NCBI GenBank assembly: GCA_022565875.1
Contig: JAIULY010000014.1
Location: forward strand, 1 to 32,519
Reading direction: 5' to 3'
DNA length: 32,519 nucleotides
Source: Schleiferiaceae bacterium
GTDB lineage: Bacteria; Bacteroidota; Bacteroidia; Flavobacteriales; Schleiferiaceae
Both the position numbers and the translations under genes were made by a program. Positions 7,502-15,643 of the stretch are shown piece after piece. The stretch's first letter is position 1. Every line of letters starts with the position of its first letter. The notes under the pieces are model-generated. The model did not search any database, was not told the DNA's origin, and saw only the letters and a program-made list of their open reading frames with translations.

Positions 7502-8356
7502 ATGAAACAAACGCTCCTTTCTCTCAGCTGTGTGTTTTTTTTGAGCACGATTACATTGCATGCGCAGTCCTTTCAATTTCGCGAGGCTGGAGTGAATTTC
7601 CATGCCTTAAGCACAACTCATGATTTCTCAGCGAACATCCCCGATCGTTTGCCGAACTCCGCCTTAGTTCAGCAGGGTTTTGATAGAAACCTGTCTAACG
7701 GACTGTATTCTGAAGAGTTGATGAGCGCGCTCTGGTTGGGCTTTCACGGAACAAAAAATGAAAAACACGGCCCTGTTCTGCGTGTTGGTTTGATATTCGG
7801 AAGTACAAATATGTATTTAGGGCATTTTCAGAACAGATTTTTCCAGACAGTAGATACGTTTACTTCTGGCACGCAAGTGGCCTACCTAGATAGCATAGAT
7901 CAAATTCATTATAATATTAGTCACCGAAGTTCAAGATTTGGCTTGCAAGCACAATATTTGTACTATTGGAACAAACAAAATCGGTTTAGCTTGTATGGCG
8001 GCCTAGGGCTCGGATTGACAACTAGTTTTGGAGGTCGATATACCATTGATGCGTTTTCGACAAACTACACACAGTTTAGGATCAACAATGAGGTTTTTCA
8101 GGGTTCGCGACGTTTTGATTTTGAAAACAAAAATCAGGAATTGGAACGTTTTTCTACTGGCGTTGGTTACGCGGGTTTTGTTTCTATTCCTATTGGATTA
8201 GATTTCCGTATTGGAACCAATCCCGATAATTTTTGGGGAAAAACACATATGTTTTGGGAAATAGCACCTAGTTTTAATTATTTGGCAGTGGATCCAGACT
8301 TCCCTGTTTTTTTTATGGGGCTGATCCAAAGTTTTGGTTTTCGAGTGGAGTGGTAG
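7502..8356 (+). CDS. Exported protein, possible outer-membrane beta-barrel, function unknown
   Basis: A 284-residue protein not recognised as a named family. The first 22 residues form a signal peptide ending ITLHAQ, a typical Bacteroidota cleavage context. The rest alternates polar and hydrophobic residues with many aromatics and glycines (SLYGGLGLGLTTSFGGRY, FVSIPIGLDFRIGT), ends with an aromatic-containing strand (FGFRVEW) and has no hydrophobic helix, which fits a small outer-membrane barrel. ATG 7502 is chosen because it starts the signal peptide; the frame is open further upstream, but that part is implausible. It is transcribed alone, convergent with the nucleoside-transporter operon. 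Confidence 0.75.
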   Translation: MKQTLLSLSCVFFLSTITLHAQSFQFREAGVNFHALSTTHDFSANIPDRLPNSALVQQGFDRNLSNGLYSEELMSALWLGFHGTKNEKHGPVLRVGLIFGSTNMYLGHFQNRFFQTVDTFTSGTQVAYLDSIDQIHYNISHRSSRFGLQAQYLYYWNKQNRFSLYGGLGLGLTTSFGGRYTIDAFSTNYTQFRINNEVFQGSRRFDFENKNQELERFSTGVGYAGFVSIPIGLDFRIGTNPDNFWGKTHMFWEIAPSFNYLAVDPDFPVFFMGLIQSFGFRVEW

Positions 8357-8455
8357 ACTCTCTTGGAAGCCATGTTTAAGACTCAATAAAACGCTGTCGT
8401 ACACCAATGCGAGCTTTTTCTATTTTGCAGGTTGGCCAATGTGTGTTCATCAATT

Positions 8456-8504
8456 CAACTAAATGGGGGAGACAGGTTACCCCACCTACATTTAGTTGTT
8501 TCTT
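8456..8504. terminator. Hairpin between convergent genes, probable bidirectional terminator
   Basis: CAACTAAATG at 8456-8465 pairs perfectly with CATTTAGTTG at 8489-8498, and an inner GGGG/CCCC pair can extend the structure with a bulge. A T-rich stretch TTTCTTTC follows on the plus strand. It sits between the end of the barrel gene and the end of the nucleoside-transporter gene, where a shared terminator is expected; the T-tract is weak on both strands. Confidence 0.5.
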
Positions 8505-8551
8505 TCGCATTTTCTCATCTTTAGAAAAAAGCACGTGTGTTGGGCTACAGG

Positions 8552-10225
8552 TTAAATCAACATCCCCACCAAAACAGCAGTGAAAAGGGACGCCATGGTG
8601 CCCGCAATCAAGGCTTTGATACCTAGTTTAGAAATATCGGTTCTTCTTTTTGGAGCCAAGGCACCAATACCTCCTATTTGAATACCGATAGAAGCAAAGT
8701 TTGAAAATCCACATAAAATGTAGGTAGCGATAATCACACTGCGCTCCTCTGTAAATTTGCCGGCTTCCATCAAATTTCCCATGGTGGCGTATGCCACAAA
8801 CTCGTTCAGGATGGTTTTTTCTCCAAGTAGTTGCCCCACTAGGGTAATGTCTTGACTGTGTACTCCCATTACCCATGTGATAGGTGCGAGGGTGTATCCC
8901 AAAATAAACTGAAGTGAAAACGCCTCGTATTGCCCACCCGACAATGACGCTACCCATGAGTTTAAGCCTAACCACTCGCCAATTAAATCGGTGAGGATAG
9001 CGTTTACTAATGCGATTAAAGCAATAAAAACCAATAGCATAGCACCAACATTTATCGCCAGGCGCAATCCGTCACCGGTACCGTTAGATATGGCTTCAAG
9101 CCAATTGCCACCGATTTCATTTTTTGAAATTTTCATGTCGGTTTCAAACGGTTCGGTTTCGGGCAATAGTATTTTAGCAGCTACCACAGCTGCCGGAGCA
9201 GACATTACCGATGCAGCAAGCAAGTGTTTGGCAAAAAACAGTTGCCCCTCTAGCTCTGGGCCGCCAAGGAAATTAATATACGCCGCCAATACACCTCCAG
9301 CAATGGTTGCCATGCCTCCTGCCATTAAACACAGCAGTTCAGAGCGTGTCATGTTTTCGATATACGGTTTTACTAGTAATGGTGATTCTGTTTGCCCTAA
9401 AAACACATTGCCTGCGGCAGCTAAACTTTCAGCGCCACTGAGTTTCAATGTGCGCTTCATGACCCAAGCAAATACATACACTACTTTTTGGAGCACCCCG
9501 AAATAGTACAACAGCGAGGTGAGCGCGCTAAAGAAAACCACCGTTGGCAATACCTGAAAAGCGAAAATGTAGCCAAAACTGGTGGTGTCTTGAATCAAAC
9601 TACCAAAGAGAAATTGGGCACCCTCGCTTGCAAAGCTCAACACACTCACAAAAGCTCTACTGATATAGTCGAATACGCTTTCAACTTGTGGAACTTTTAA
9701 AATGGCCAGTGCAAATAGCAGTTGTATGGCGAGTCCCTTTACCACAAGACCCCAATTAATGCGTCGGCGATTTGAGCTCAACACCACACAAATGATAAGT
9801 AATACGAGCAGTCCAAGTAGGCCTCGAGCGAAGTTGCCAAGGTCGAAGTTGCCGTTTTTTAATGCGTTGAGGCGTTCATAGCCATTTGCTTCTTCTGGGG
9901 CAATAGTGGTTGTGACAATATAGGAGTGCGATGCATTTGTCAATTGAAACCCACTGGGCAAATATTCCATCAGATACGTTTCTGTGCTGTCTGTTCCCAC
10001 CGCGATTTCAGCACTGTTTTTCTCCAAGAAAAGTGTTCCTCTTTTTTCAATGGCGTCACTATAAATGACAAATCGGAAGTTGGAGTCGAGAACTAAGGAG
10101 TCTGTTAGGGAAGAACCAATGGGATAACTACCAGGTGCTATTGTCGGCAGGGTGTCGTTTTGTGCGCTCCAAACTAAATGTGGCAAAAAGGCGACAAGAA
10201 AGGCAAGCGTTCGGAGCAAATTCAT
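8552..10225 (-). CDS. CNT-family concentrative nucleoside transporter with N-terminal extension
   Basis: A 557-residue membrane protein. From about residue 133 it is a CNT (NupC-type) cation-coupled nucleoside symporter with many hydrophobic segments; the signature GQTESPLLVKPY at 277-288 carries the GQTE residues that bind nucleoside. Typical bacterial CNTs have about 400 residues. The extra 130 N-terminal residues begin with a signal-peptide-like segment ending VWSAQ and continue as a hydrophilic beta-rich region, probably periplasmic (inference). It lies 21 bases after the BFN-UVR gene on the same strand, so the two are likely one transcript started from the promoter near 10900. Substrate specificity (purine, pyrimidine or both) cannot be read from the sequence. 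Confidence 0.9.
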   Translation of the reverse strand: MNLLRTLAFLVAFLPHLVWSAQNDTLPTIAPGSYPIGSSLTDSLVLDSNFRFVIYSDAIEKRGTLFLEKNSAEIAVGTDSTETYLMEYLPSGFQLTNASHSYIVTTTIAPEEANGYERLNALKNGNFDLGNFARGLLGLLVLLIICVVLSSNRRRINWGLVVKGLAIQLLFALAILKVPQVESVFDYISRAFVSVLSFASEGAQFLFGSLIQDTTSFGYIFAFQVLPTVVFFSALTSLLYYFGVLQKVVYVFAWVMKRTLKLSGAESLAAAGNVFLGQTESPLLVKPYIENMTRSELLCLMAGGMATIAGGVLAAYINFLGGPELEGQLFFAKHLLAASVMSAPAAVVAAKILLPETEPFETDMKISKNEIGGNWLEAISNGTGDGLRLAINVGAMLLVFIALIALVNAILTDLIGEWLGLNSWVASLSGGQYEAFSLQFILGYTLAPITWVMGVHSQDITLVGQLLGEKTILNEFVAYATMGNLMEAGKFTEERSVIIATYILCGFSNFASIGIQIGGIGALAPKRRTDISKLGIKALIAGTMASLFTAVLVGMLI

Positions 10226-10246
10226 AGTAGAATAGAAGTAAGTAGG

Positions 10247-10855
10247 CTATTTTGATGCAGACCGGTGATCAATTTCGTCGCGAATTCGAGCGGCTTTTTC
10301 GTAGTCTTCATCTGCGACGGCTTCTTCCAATAATTTGTGAAGGTCTTCCAAAGACATGGTAGCTAGCGCAGAGGTTCTTGCAGGTTCAGAGGTTTGAGAG
10401 GAGCTAGTAGAGGTGGTTTTTTTCGGCACTACTTCCATGTCTTCGTCTAAGATGACACCGGCTTGTTGTAAGATATCTTCATGCGTGAAAATATCGCATC
10501 GAAATCGTATCGCTAGGGCCACAGCATCAGATGTGCGGGCGTCGATTTCTATTTGTTGGCCTTCTTTGATGCAAATCAAACTCGAGTAAAAAACACCGTC
10601 TTGCAATTTCGAAATAAAAACCTCTTTCAAATAGATGCCAAAGGCATCAGCGAAGTTTTTAAATAAGTCGTGGGTTAGAGGCCGTGGAGGGTCTACTTTT
10701 CGATCTAAGGCGATGGCTATAGATTGCGCCTCAAAACCTCCAATAACAATAGGCAATTCTCGGTCGCCACCCTCTTCCCGTAAACGCAAGGCGTAAGCTC
10801 CTGAGTGCGTTTGTGAGTAAGCGAGGGCTTTTATTAAAAGTTTGACTTTTTGCAT
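10247..10855 (-). CDS. Bifunctional nuclease (BFN/DUF151) domain protein with UVR motif
   Basis: A 202-residue cytoplasmic protein. The N-terminal 145 residues form a BFN domain, with the segments LPIVIGGFEAQSIAIAL and IDARTSDAVALAIR (the latter about 104-117) typical of DUF151. After a Ser/Thr-rich linker, residues 167-198 form a UVR motif of the UvrB/UvrC interaction type (LEEAVADEDYEKAARIRDEI). Plant BFN proteins have nuclease activity; activity of the bacterial ones is less certain. The BFN-UVR fusion is common in Bacteroidota. It is the first gene of an operon with the nucleoside transporter, which hints at a link between nucleic-acid turnover and nucleoside handling (inference). Confidence 0.9.
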   Translation of the reverse strand: MQKVKLLIKALAYSQTHSGAYALRLREEGGDRELPIVIGGFEAQSIAIALDRKVDPPRPLTHDLFKNFADAFGIYLKEVFISKLQDGVFYSSLICIKEGQQIEIDARTSDAVALAIRFRCDIFTHEDILQQAGVILDEDMEVVPKKTTSTSSSQTSEPARTSALATMSLEDLHKLLEEAVADEDYEKAARIRDEIDHRSASK

Positions 10856-10893
10856 GTGGTTTTTGAGCAGTACGTCCGTATCTGATTTTGTTG

Positions 10894-10901
10894 CAAATAT
10901 A
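10894..10901 (-). promoter_or_regulatory. Candidate -7 box for the BFN-UVR operon
   Basis: On the minus strand TATATTTG matches TAnnTTTG exactly and is followed by CA. It would start a transcript about 30 bases before the BFN ATG. No convincing -33 TTG is seen at the preferred spacing; a TTTTG occurs about 25 bases upstream. Confidence 0.42.
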
Positions 10902-10990
10902 AGACCCTTGGGTGATTGTGAGCTATCAAAATTTCCAGAGAGAAATCAAGACAGTTTCAACAGATTCGTTTGACAAAAGGGGGCTTAAAA

Positions 10991-11036
10991 AATAAAAAAA
11001 CAGCACCTCAAATCACTTGCGATAGGAGGTGCTGTT
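10991..11036 (-). terminator. Rho-independent terminator of etfBA
   Basis: AACAGCACCTC at 10999-11009 and GAGGTGCTGTT at 11026-11036 form a perfect 11-base-pair stem with a 16-base loop. Read on the minus strand the stem is followed by a run of seven T residues, then ATTTTTT. It lies 17 bases past the etfA stop codon. Confidence 0.85.
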
Positions 11037-11052
11037 GTTGTAAGGCCTGTTA

Positions 11053-12018
11053 CTAATTAGATGCCTTGAAGGCTTCGATGGCCGCTGTTAATTTGGGTAC
11101 TACATCGAATGCATCTCCAACGATACCATAGTCTGCTGCTTTGAAGAAGGGTGCTTCTGCATCAGAATTGATGACGACAATGGTTTTGGAGTTGCTCACC
11201 CCGGCCAAATGCTGAATAGCACCACTGATGCCAATAGCAATGTAGAGATTTGGACGTATAGCTATTCCAGTTTGACCAACGTGCTCTGTGTGAGGCCGCC
11301 AATGCATGTCCGACACAGGCTTTGAACAGGCTGTTGCAGCACCTAACGTATCGGCTAACTTTTCGATTAGCGTCCAGTTTTCAGCGGCTTTCATGCCTCG
11401 TCCGGCCGAAACAACGAGTTCTGCTTCGGGCAATGGAATTTGTCCTTTTACGCGGTCAACCGATACAACCGTGGTGTTTTTCGCTGCTGGAGCAGCGTCA
11501 AGCGTTGCCACTTCTCCGGCTTTATTGTGTTCTTCCACACCAATAGCGTTGGGGATGATGCTTATAATGGCCACATCAGCCGAGGTGGTGTAATCGGCTA
11601 AGCCTTTGCTTGAAAAAGCGCTTCTGCGTACCACTAATGGTCCATAGGAAGCGGGTAAGCTGTTGACGTTTGTTATCAAAGCAGCGCCTGCTTTCACGGA
11701 TAATATTGGCGCAACGGTTTTGCCGTTAAAACTACCTGAGATAACAACGTACTTTGCCCCTATTGCATCCATAGCTGCTTTTAACACAGAAGCTACAGCT
11801 GCACCGTTAAACTCGTCTAAAGCCGCATCACTTGCGTGGTGCACTTTATCTGCGCCATATTTACCGAGCACCGACAAATCGGCTGGTGCGCTGCCAATCA
11901 CTAAAGCATGGGCTTCGCTGCCTGTGGCAGCGGCTATTTTCGCACCGTAGCTACACGCTTCAAAAGTGGCTTTTTTGAACTTGCCCTCTGTGCTTTCTGC
12001 AAAAATTATTACTGACAT
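11053..12018 (-). CDS. etfA: Electron transfer flavoprotein alpha subunit
   Basis: A 321-residue protein matching EtfA/FixB along its length. The C-terminal FAD-binding domain is clear: VSAGRGM at 203-209, HVGQTG at 246-251 and LYIAIGISGAIQHLAG at 258-273, then AEAPFFKAADYGIVGD. It forms a heterodimer with EtfB and carries electrons from acyl-CoA and related dehydrogenases to ETF:quinone oxidoreductase. The gene follows etfB by 51 bases, a gap that holds a perfect dyad, and is closed by a strong terminator. Its length and conserved FAD site suggest the ordinary catabolic ETF, not a bifurcating type, but this cannot be settled without structure-based comparison. Confidence 0.96.
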   Translation of the reverse strand: MSVIIFAESTEGKFKKATFEACSYGAKIAAATGSEAHALVIGSAPADLSVLGKYGADKVHHASDAALDEFNGAAVASVLKAAMDAIGAKYVVISGSFNGKTVAPILSVKAGAALITNVNSLPASYGPLVVRRSAFSSKGLADYTTSADVAIISIIPNAIGVEEHNKAGEVATLDAAPAAKNTTVVSVDRVKGQIPLPEAELVVSAGRGMKAAENWTLIEKLADTLGAATACSKPVSDMHWRPHTEHVGQTGIAIRPNLYIAIGISGAIQHLAGVSNSKTIVVINSDAEAPFFKAADYGIVGDAFDVVPKLTAAIEAFKASN

Positions 12019-12034
12019 ATGCTAATATTTTACA

Positions 12035-12050
12035 TTCACGATGTCGTGAA
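12035..12050. promoter_or_regulatory. 16-base perfect dyad between etfB and etfA
   Basis: TTCACGA-TG-TCGTGAA is a perfect inverted repeat of seven bases around a two-base centre, located 17 bases before the etfA start. The centre is too tight for a good RNA loop, although a five-pair stem is possible, so it could be a dimeric protein-binding site or a processing hairpin. It has no T-run. Confidence 0.4.
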
Positions 12051-12069
12051 AATTATCAAAAACTTAAAA

Positions 12070-12816
12070 TTATATGACTTTGGCTTCCGTGTGCAACAAA
12101 TTAACGAGCTCCTCCACGTTATCAGCAGCAATCATTTTTACGGGGGCTTTGGGTTGTGGTTTTTCAAATTGCGCTACAGCAGTGTGCTTAGCAGCATCTG
12201 TTGCAGGCTTCACTTCCAGTTTTTTACTTCTTGCCATCATGATACCTCTCATGTTGGGAATGCGCAAATCGGACTCTTCAACCAAGCCTTTTTTACCGCC
12301 CAAAACCAAAGGCAAAGAAGCGGTGAGCTTTTCCTTTCCTCCGTCGATCTCACGCTCTAATGTGGCGTTAGTTCCTTCTACTTCCAGTCCGACACAGGCA
12401 TTTACAAAAGGCAGGTCTAACAATGCTGCAAGCATTCCGGGTACCTGACCACCGTTGTAGTCAATGCTTTCTTGCCCACAAATCACTACATCGTACTGAT
12501 TTTCTTTGACGATGGCCGCCAATTGAGAAGCTACAAAAAAGCCATCTGTCGGCTCCGCATCAACGCGAATGGCGTCGTCGGCACCTATAGCGAGAGCTTT
12601 GCGAATGGTGGGCTCTGCCGAGGCTGGGCCAACATGACAAACCGTTACGGTGCCGCCGTGCTTTTCTTTTAAAAATAGCGCTTTCGTAAGGCCGAATTCA
12701 TCGTAAGGATTTATTACGAAGGACACACCATCTGTATCAAATGCTGTATTGTTGTCCTTAAAATTGATTTTAGCCGTTGTGTCGGGGACATGACTAATGC
12801 AAACTAAAATTTTCAT
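12070..12816 (-). CDS. etfB: Electron transfer flavoprotein beta subunit
   Basis: A 248-residue EtfB/FixA protein, the usual length. The N-terminus MKILVCISHVPDT, the nucleotide-binding segment with ALAIGADDAIRVD, and VVICGQESIDYNGGQVPGML are typical. It binds AMP in ordinary ETFs and pairs with EtfA. It is the promoter-proximal gene of the two-gene etfBA unit, with a candidate promoter about 100 bases upstream. Confidence 0.95.
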   Translation of the reverse strand: MKILVCISHVPDTTAKINFKDNNTAFDTDGVSFVINPYDEFGLTKALFLKEKHGGTVTVCHVGPASAEPTIRKALAIGADDAIRVDAEPTDGFFVASQLAAIVKENQYDVVICGQESIDYNGGQVPGMLAALLDLPFVNACVGLEVEGTNATLEREIDGGKEKLTASLPLVLGGKKGLVEESDLRIPNMRGIMMARSKKLEVKPATDAAKHTAVAQFEKPQPKAPVKMIAADNVEELVNLLHTEAKVI

Positions 12817-12915
12817 AGTTGTGTACTATTATCAATTATAATTCAGAGTATGAGTACTATAACCGCGAAATCGTCAAAAAGATTTTAATTGTATCGGATT
12901 TTGAGCTACGGCTTG

Positions 12916-12947
12916 CAAAGTTAGGGCTTTAGCTCGGGTTTTTTAAA
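12916..12947 (-). promoter_or_regulatory. Candidate promoter for etfBA
   Basis: On the minus strand TAACTTTG at 12923-12916 matches the -7 consensus TAnnTTTG and is followed by CA. A TTTA at 12947-12944, one base from the TTTG expected at -33, lies 20 bases upstream. The predicted leader is about 90 bases. Confidence 0.48.
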
Positions 12948-13014
12948 GTTTTGTGGCAGAAAATTCAGTTGTTTTTATGGATGCATTTGATCGAGCTCCA
13001 GCAATTTTCCTTTC

Positions 13015-14061
13015 CTATGGTTTTCGCGCTATTAGAAACACCCGCGGAGCACATAAATCTAAAATCTCTACACCGGGATACAGGTTTTTCACCTGACTAA
13101 ATATCTCATTTGAAACCATGCGCATGTGTTGCTCTTTGGGCAATGGTATGATTTCGATGTTCTCAAAACCACTGTCTTCTATGTGTTTGCGCGTGTCTTT
13201 TAGTGTCATACGGTTAATGCCATTTTTGAAAAAAGCCAACGCACGATCTTTTTCATCAGGTCTGTAAGTGGATAAGTAGCTCGCCAAATCCTGTTCGTTT
13301 AAGCGCACGTGGCCCCACAGCATGTCTAGTGTGCACAGGGAATGACCGCCATTCAAACAAAAGAAAGGATTGTACTCGTGTACCATGTAGCCGCCTTTTT
13401 TTAAAACGGAATACATGCTTTGAAAAGCTTCAAAAGGTCGGTCTAAATGCTCTAAAACTTGTGAGCTGAAAATGAGATCGAATTGATTTGCTTCTAGGCG
13501 TGTCTGACAAATGTCGTCATCAACAAATGCAACTTCACCAGAAAACGTATAGTGTTTGCGCAGGGTTTCTCTAAAGTCTCCATAAAATGAGTTGACCAAA
13601 GCAGCGGATTCTAAGTTGCCTCCTTCTAAAGCATCTGAAGCCACTTGATAACCTGAAAAATCTGAACCTAATACTTTTGATGCTCCAGCCTCTGCATAAG
13701 CATATGTCGCAGCGCCTTTGTTGGCCCCAATTTCTAAAACAGTTTTACCGAGAATACTTTCTCCTTGCGATTTCAATAAAGCCAATAGTTTTTCTGTGTC
13801 GATTTTGGCGTTATCGCGCAGCTTGCTCTGATACGCTGGTTTTTCTAATGGGGGTTTGGTGTAAATTTCTCTCCAGTGTGGACGAATTAATTCCCGAAGA
13901 CCTTTTCTAAGGGTGATTTCATTTCCAAAGCTATCGGAAAATTTTCCTAGAGGCTGCATGGTGGCGGGGTCAATGGGCGCCTCAAATAAGTGTTGTAAAA
14001 ATTTGTTTCTCTTGGCCTTCTTTACTATTTCGTGGGCCAAGGGCGTGAACAGTGCTTTCAT
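13015..14061 (-). CDS. Class I SAM-dependent methyltransferase
   Basis: A 348-residue protein with a Methyltransf_11-type core. Motif I is VLEIGANKGAATYAYAEAG (about 108-126, the E-x-G-x-x-x-G loop), an acidic residue follows in VLGSDFSGYQ, and FDLIFSSQVLEHLDRPF is the usual motif IV/V region, followed by VLKKGGYMVHEYNP. The N-terminal 80 residues are basic and unrecognised and contain a segment with FSDSFGNEITLRKGLRELI. No signal peptide or membrane segment is apparent. It stands alone between etfBA and the end of the polysaccharide locus, 247 bases from the flippase gene. It may modify a sugar or lipid precursor for that locus, but the sequence does not show its substrate. Confidence 0.82.
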   Translation of the reverse strand: MKALFTPLAHEIVKKAKRNKFLQHLFEAPIDPATMQPLGKFSDSFGNEITLRKGLRELIRPHWREIYTKPPLEKPAYQSKLRDNAKIDTEKLLALLKSQGESILGKTVLEIGANKGAATYAYAEAGASKVLGSDFSGYQVASDALEGGNLESAALVNSFYGDFRETLRKHYTFSGEVAFVDDDICQTRLEANQFDLIFSSQVLEHLDRPFEAFQSMYSVLKKGGYMVHEYNPFFCLNGGHSLCTLDMLWGHVRLNEQDLASYLSTYRPDEKDRALAFFKNGINRMTLKDTRKHIEDSGFENIEIIPLPKEQHMRMVSNEIFSQVKNLYPGVEILDLCAPRVFLIARKP

Positions 14062-14308
14062 TTTCTCGTTTTAGAATTGCTAAAATATAAGAATTTAGGG
14101 AGAAAGCAATTTTAGTGATTGGTTTTTTTGTGCGCGTGGTGGTATTATGTCAAAAAGCACTTTAAAAAAATAGTGTTTGCAGAGATTTTAGGGCAGCAGT
14201 ACAAATTGTTCATTTTTCTTGAAGTCGTCCTTTTTGGAGCAGACTCGAACTTCTCCCACGAATTAGCCTAAGGTAAAAATGGACATGCAGTAGCGAGGTC
14301 ATTTGTGC
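14062..14308. other. Intergenic region at the end of the polysaccharide locus
   Basis: No gene seen. Minus-strand TATATTTT at 14089-14082 with TTG at 14109-14107 is a weak promoter candidate for the methyltransferase (spacing 17, shorter than usual). AGCACT and AGTGTT flanking a T/A-rich loop near 14157-14179 could be a weak terminator for the flippase transcript. A hairpin resembling a tRNA T-arm at 14236-14256 is listed separately. Confidence 0.35.
14236..14256 (-). other. T-arm-like hairpin, possible tRNA remnant
   Basis: On the minus strand GGAGAAG-TTCGAGT-CTGCTCC forms a seven-base stem with one mismatch around the loop TTCGAGT, which is the T-loop consensus of tRNA genes. No D-arm, anticodon arm or acceptor stem was found around it, so it is not a tRNA gene. 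It may be a degraded tRNA 3' end left by integration, or chance. Confidence 0.25.
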
Positions 14309-15640
14309 TCACGGGTCAACGGGTGTTTTCGATTGCCGCGCCAAATCCAACAGTGTTTTCCAAACTTTTGTGGGACTAAAGTTGAAAGACGCCCGCAACA
14401 GATAAATTTTTATTGCTGTTGAAATGAATTGTGACAAAAGAAAGCCATAAGCAGCACCGATTAACTGGTATTTTACGATTAAAAAATAAAATAGAGGCAA
14501 GGATAGACCAAAAGTGATAGCCACACTCCAGGTGTTTTTATGTGGGAATCCTGCGCCATCTAAGTAACTGCCAGCTAACTTATCTAAAGGTTTGACCAAT
14601 GCCGAAAAAATGATGATTCGCAAAAAAATAGCTGATTTTGCGTAGGCCTCTCCGGCAAAAAACACCGTCAGCTCTGGCGCAAAGAACCAAATCATGCCGG
14701 CAACGGGAATGGTCAAAGCTAAAATAATAGCTAGGTTGGTGTAGAAAAAAGCCCCTTGCTTTTCTGTGTCATCACGTGAAATACTGCGTGTTACCTTTGA
14801 GTAGTAAACCAGCGCTATACTTTGCAATGGGATTTCAAAAACATTGATAAATCGAAAGGCCACATTGCTAATGGCCACCGAAACTGGCCCGAGAAGTGCG
14901 CTCAGGATAAATTTATCAATGTTTTGCTTTGTTGTAGACAATGTATTTGTTACAAACACATAACGCCCAAATAGATACAGCTTTTTAAACACGTTGACAT
15001 CCCAACCCAAGCGTGGGACGGCTTGTTTTTGAAAAAGTAAAATGGAAACGTACGAGGCGATGATTGCGGCACTTATATAGTAAATGGAAAGTAACGTTAG
15101 ATCCAGTTTTAAGTCGAAGAAAAAGTGCAAAACAACACCAATAGAAAAGAGAATCGGTCGGATGATTTGTGTTTGGAAGTAGTTTTTCATCCGTAATTCC
15201 GCAAGTAAGTACAAACTCACTTGAAAAACAGGAGCGCTAGCCAACAAGATTAAAGCAAGGGCGACGCGAGCAGGTTGTAAGTTTGGTAAGTTTAAGACTG
15301 TAAATAATTGCTGGCCTAAGAATACCATGGCTGCGGCGTATACAACGGCCATTCCCACATTCATGCTAAAGGTATTGCCCAGCAAATCTTTTAATCGATT
15401 GGTAATGGCCACATTGTAATACCTTATAAATGCATTTTGCAACAGGCCTGCCCGAAAGCTTTCTGCAATAGCAGCGATGGAGATAAAAATAGCCCAGGCT
15501 CCAAAGTCTTGCACGGCGAGTAACCGCACAAGTAGTAAGAAGTTGAGAATGCCAAGGGAAAACTCAACCACCCTGGTGAGAAAACTATATCCGTTTTCTT
15601 GTAGCCAATGCTTGTTGCGCAATATCGAAAGGGCTCTCAA
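14309..15640 (-). CDS. Wzx-type polysaccharide flippase (MVF/MATE-like superfamily)
   Basis: A 443-residue membrane protein with about 12 hydrophobic segments and no long soluble domain. The N-terminal part (VVEFSLGILNFLLLVRLLA, then FGAWAIFISIAAIAES) is the standard opening of polysaccharide flippases of the RfbX/PST family, which move lipid-linked repeat units across the inner membrane. It is the last gene of the locus. The start is TTG at 15640: the frame is closed six bases upstream by the TAA of the glycosyltransferase gene, and the next ATG lies about 90 residues inside. The two genes are in the same frame, separated only by TAA-CCA, which points to re-initiation after termination. Confidence 0.87.
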   Translation of the reverse strand: MRALSILRNKHWLQENGYSFLTRVVEFSLGILNFLLLVRLLAVQDFGAWAIFISIAAIAESFRAGLLQNAFIRYYNVAITNRLKDLLGNTFSMNVGMAVVYAAAMVFLGQQLFTVLNLPNLQPARVALALILLASAPVFQVSLYLLAELRMKNYFQTQIIRPILFSIGVVLHFFFDLKLDLTLLSIYYISAAIIASYVSILLFQKQAVPRLGWDVNVFKKLYLFGRYVFVTNTLSTTKQNIDKFILSALLGPVSVAISNVAFRFINVFEIPLQSIALVYYSKVTRSISRDDTEKQGAFFYTNLAIILALTIPVAGMIWFFAPELTVFFAGEAYAKSAIFLRIIIFSALVKPLDKLAGSYLDGAGFPHKNTWSVAITFGLSLPLFYFLIVKYQLIGAAYGFLLSQFISTAIKIYLLRASFNFSPTKVWKTLLDLARQSKTPVDP

Positions 15641-15643
15641 TGG

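Noticed and set aside
14221-14275. Complete tRNA gene on the minus strand
   Set aside because: Only a T-arm-like hairpin is present; no acceptor, D or anticodon arms could be built around it.
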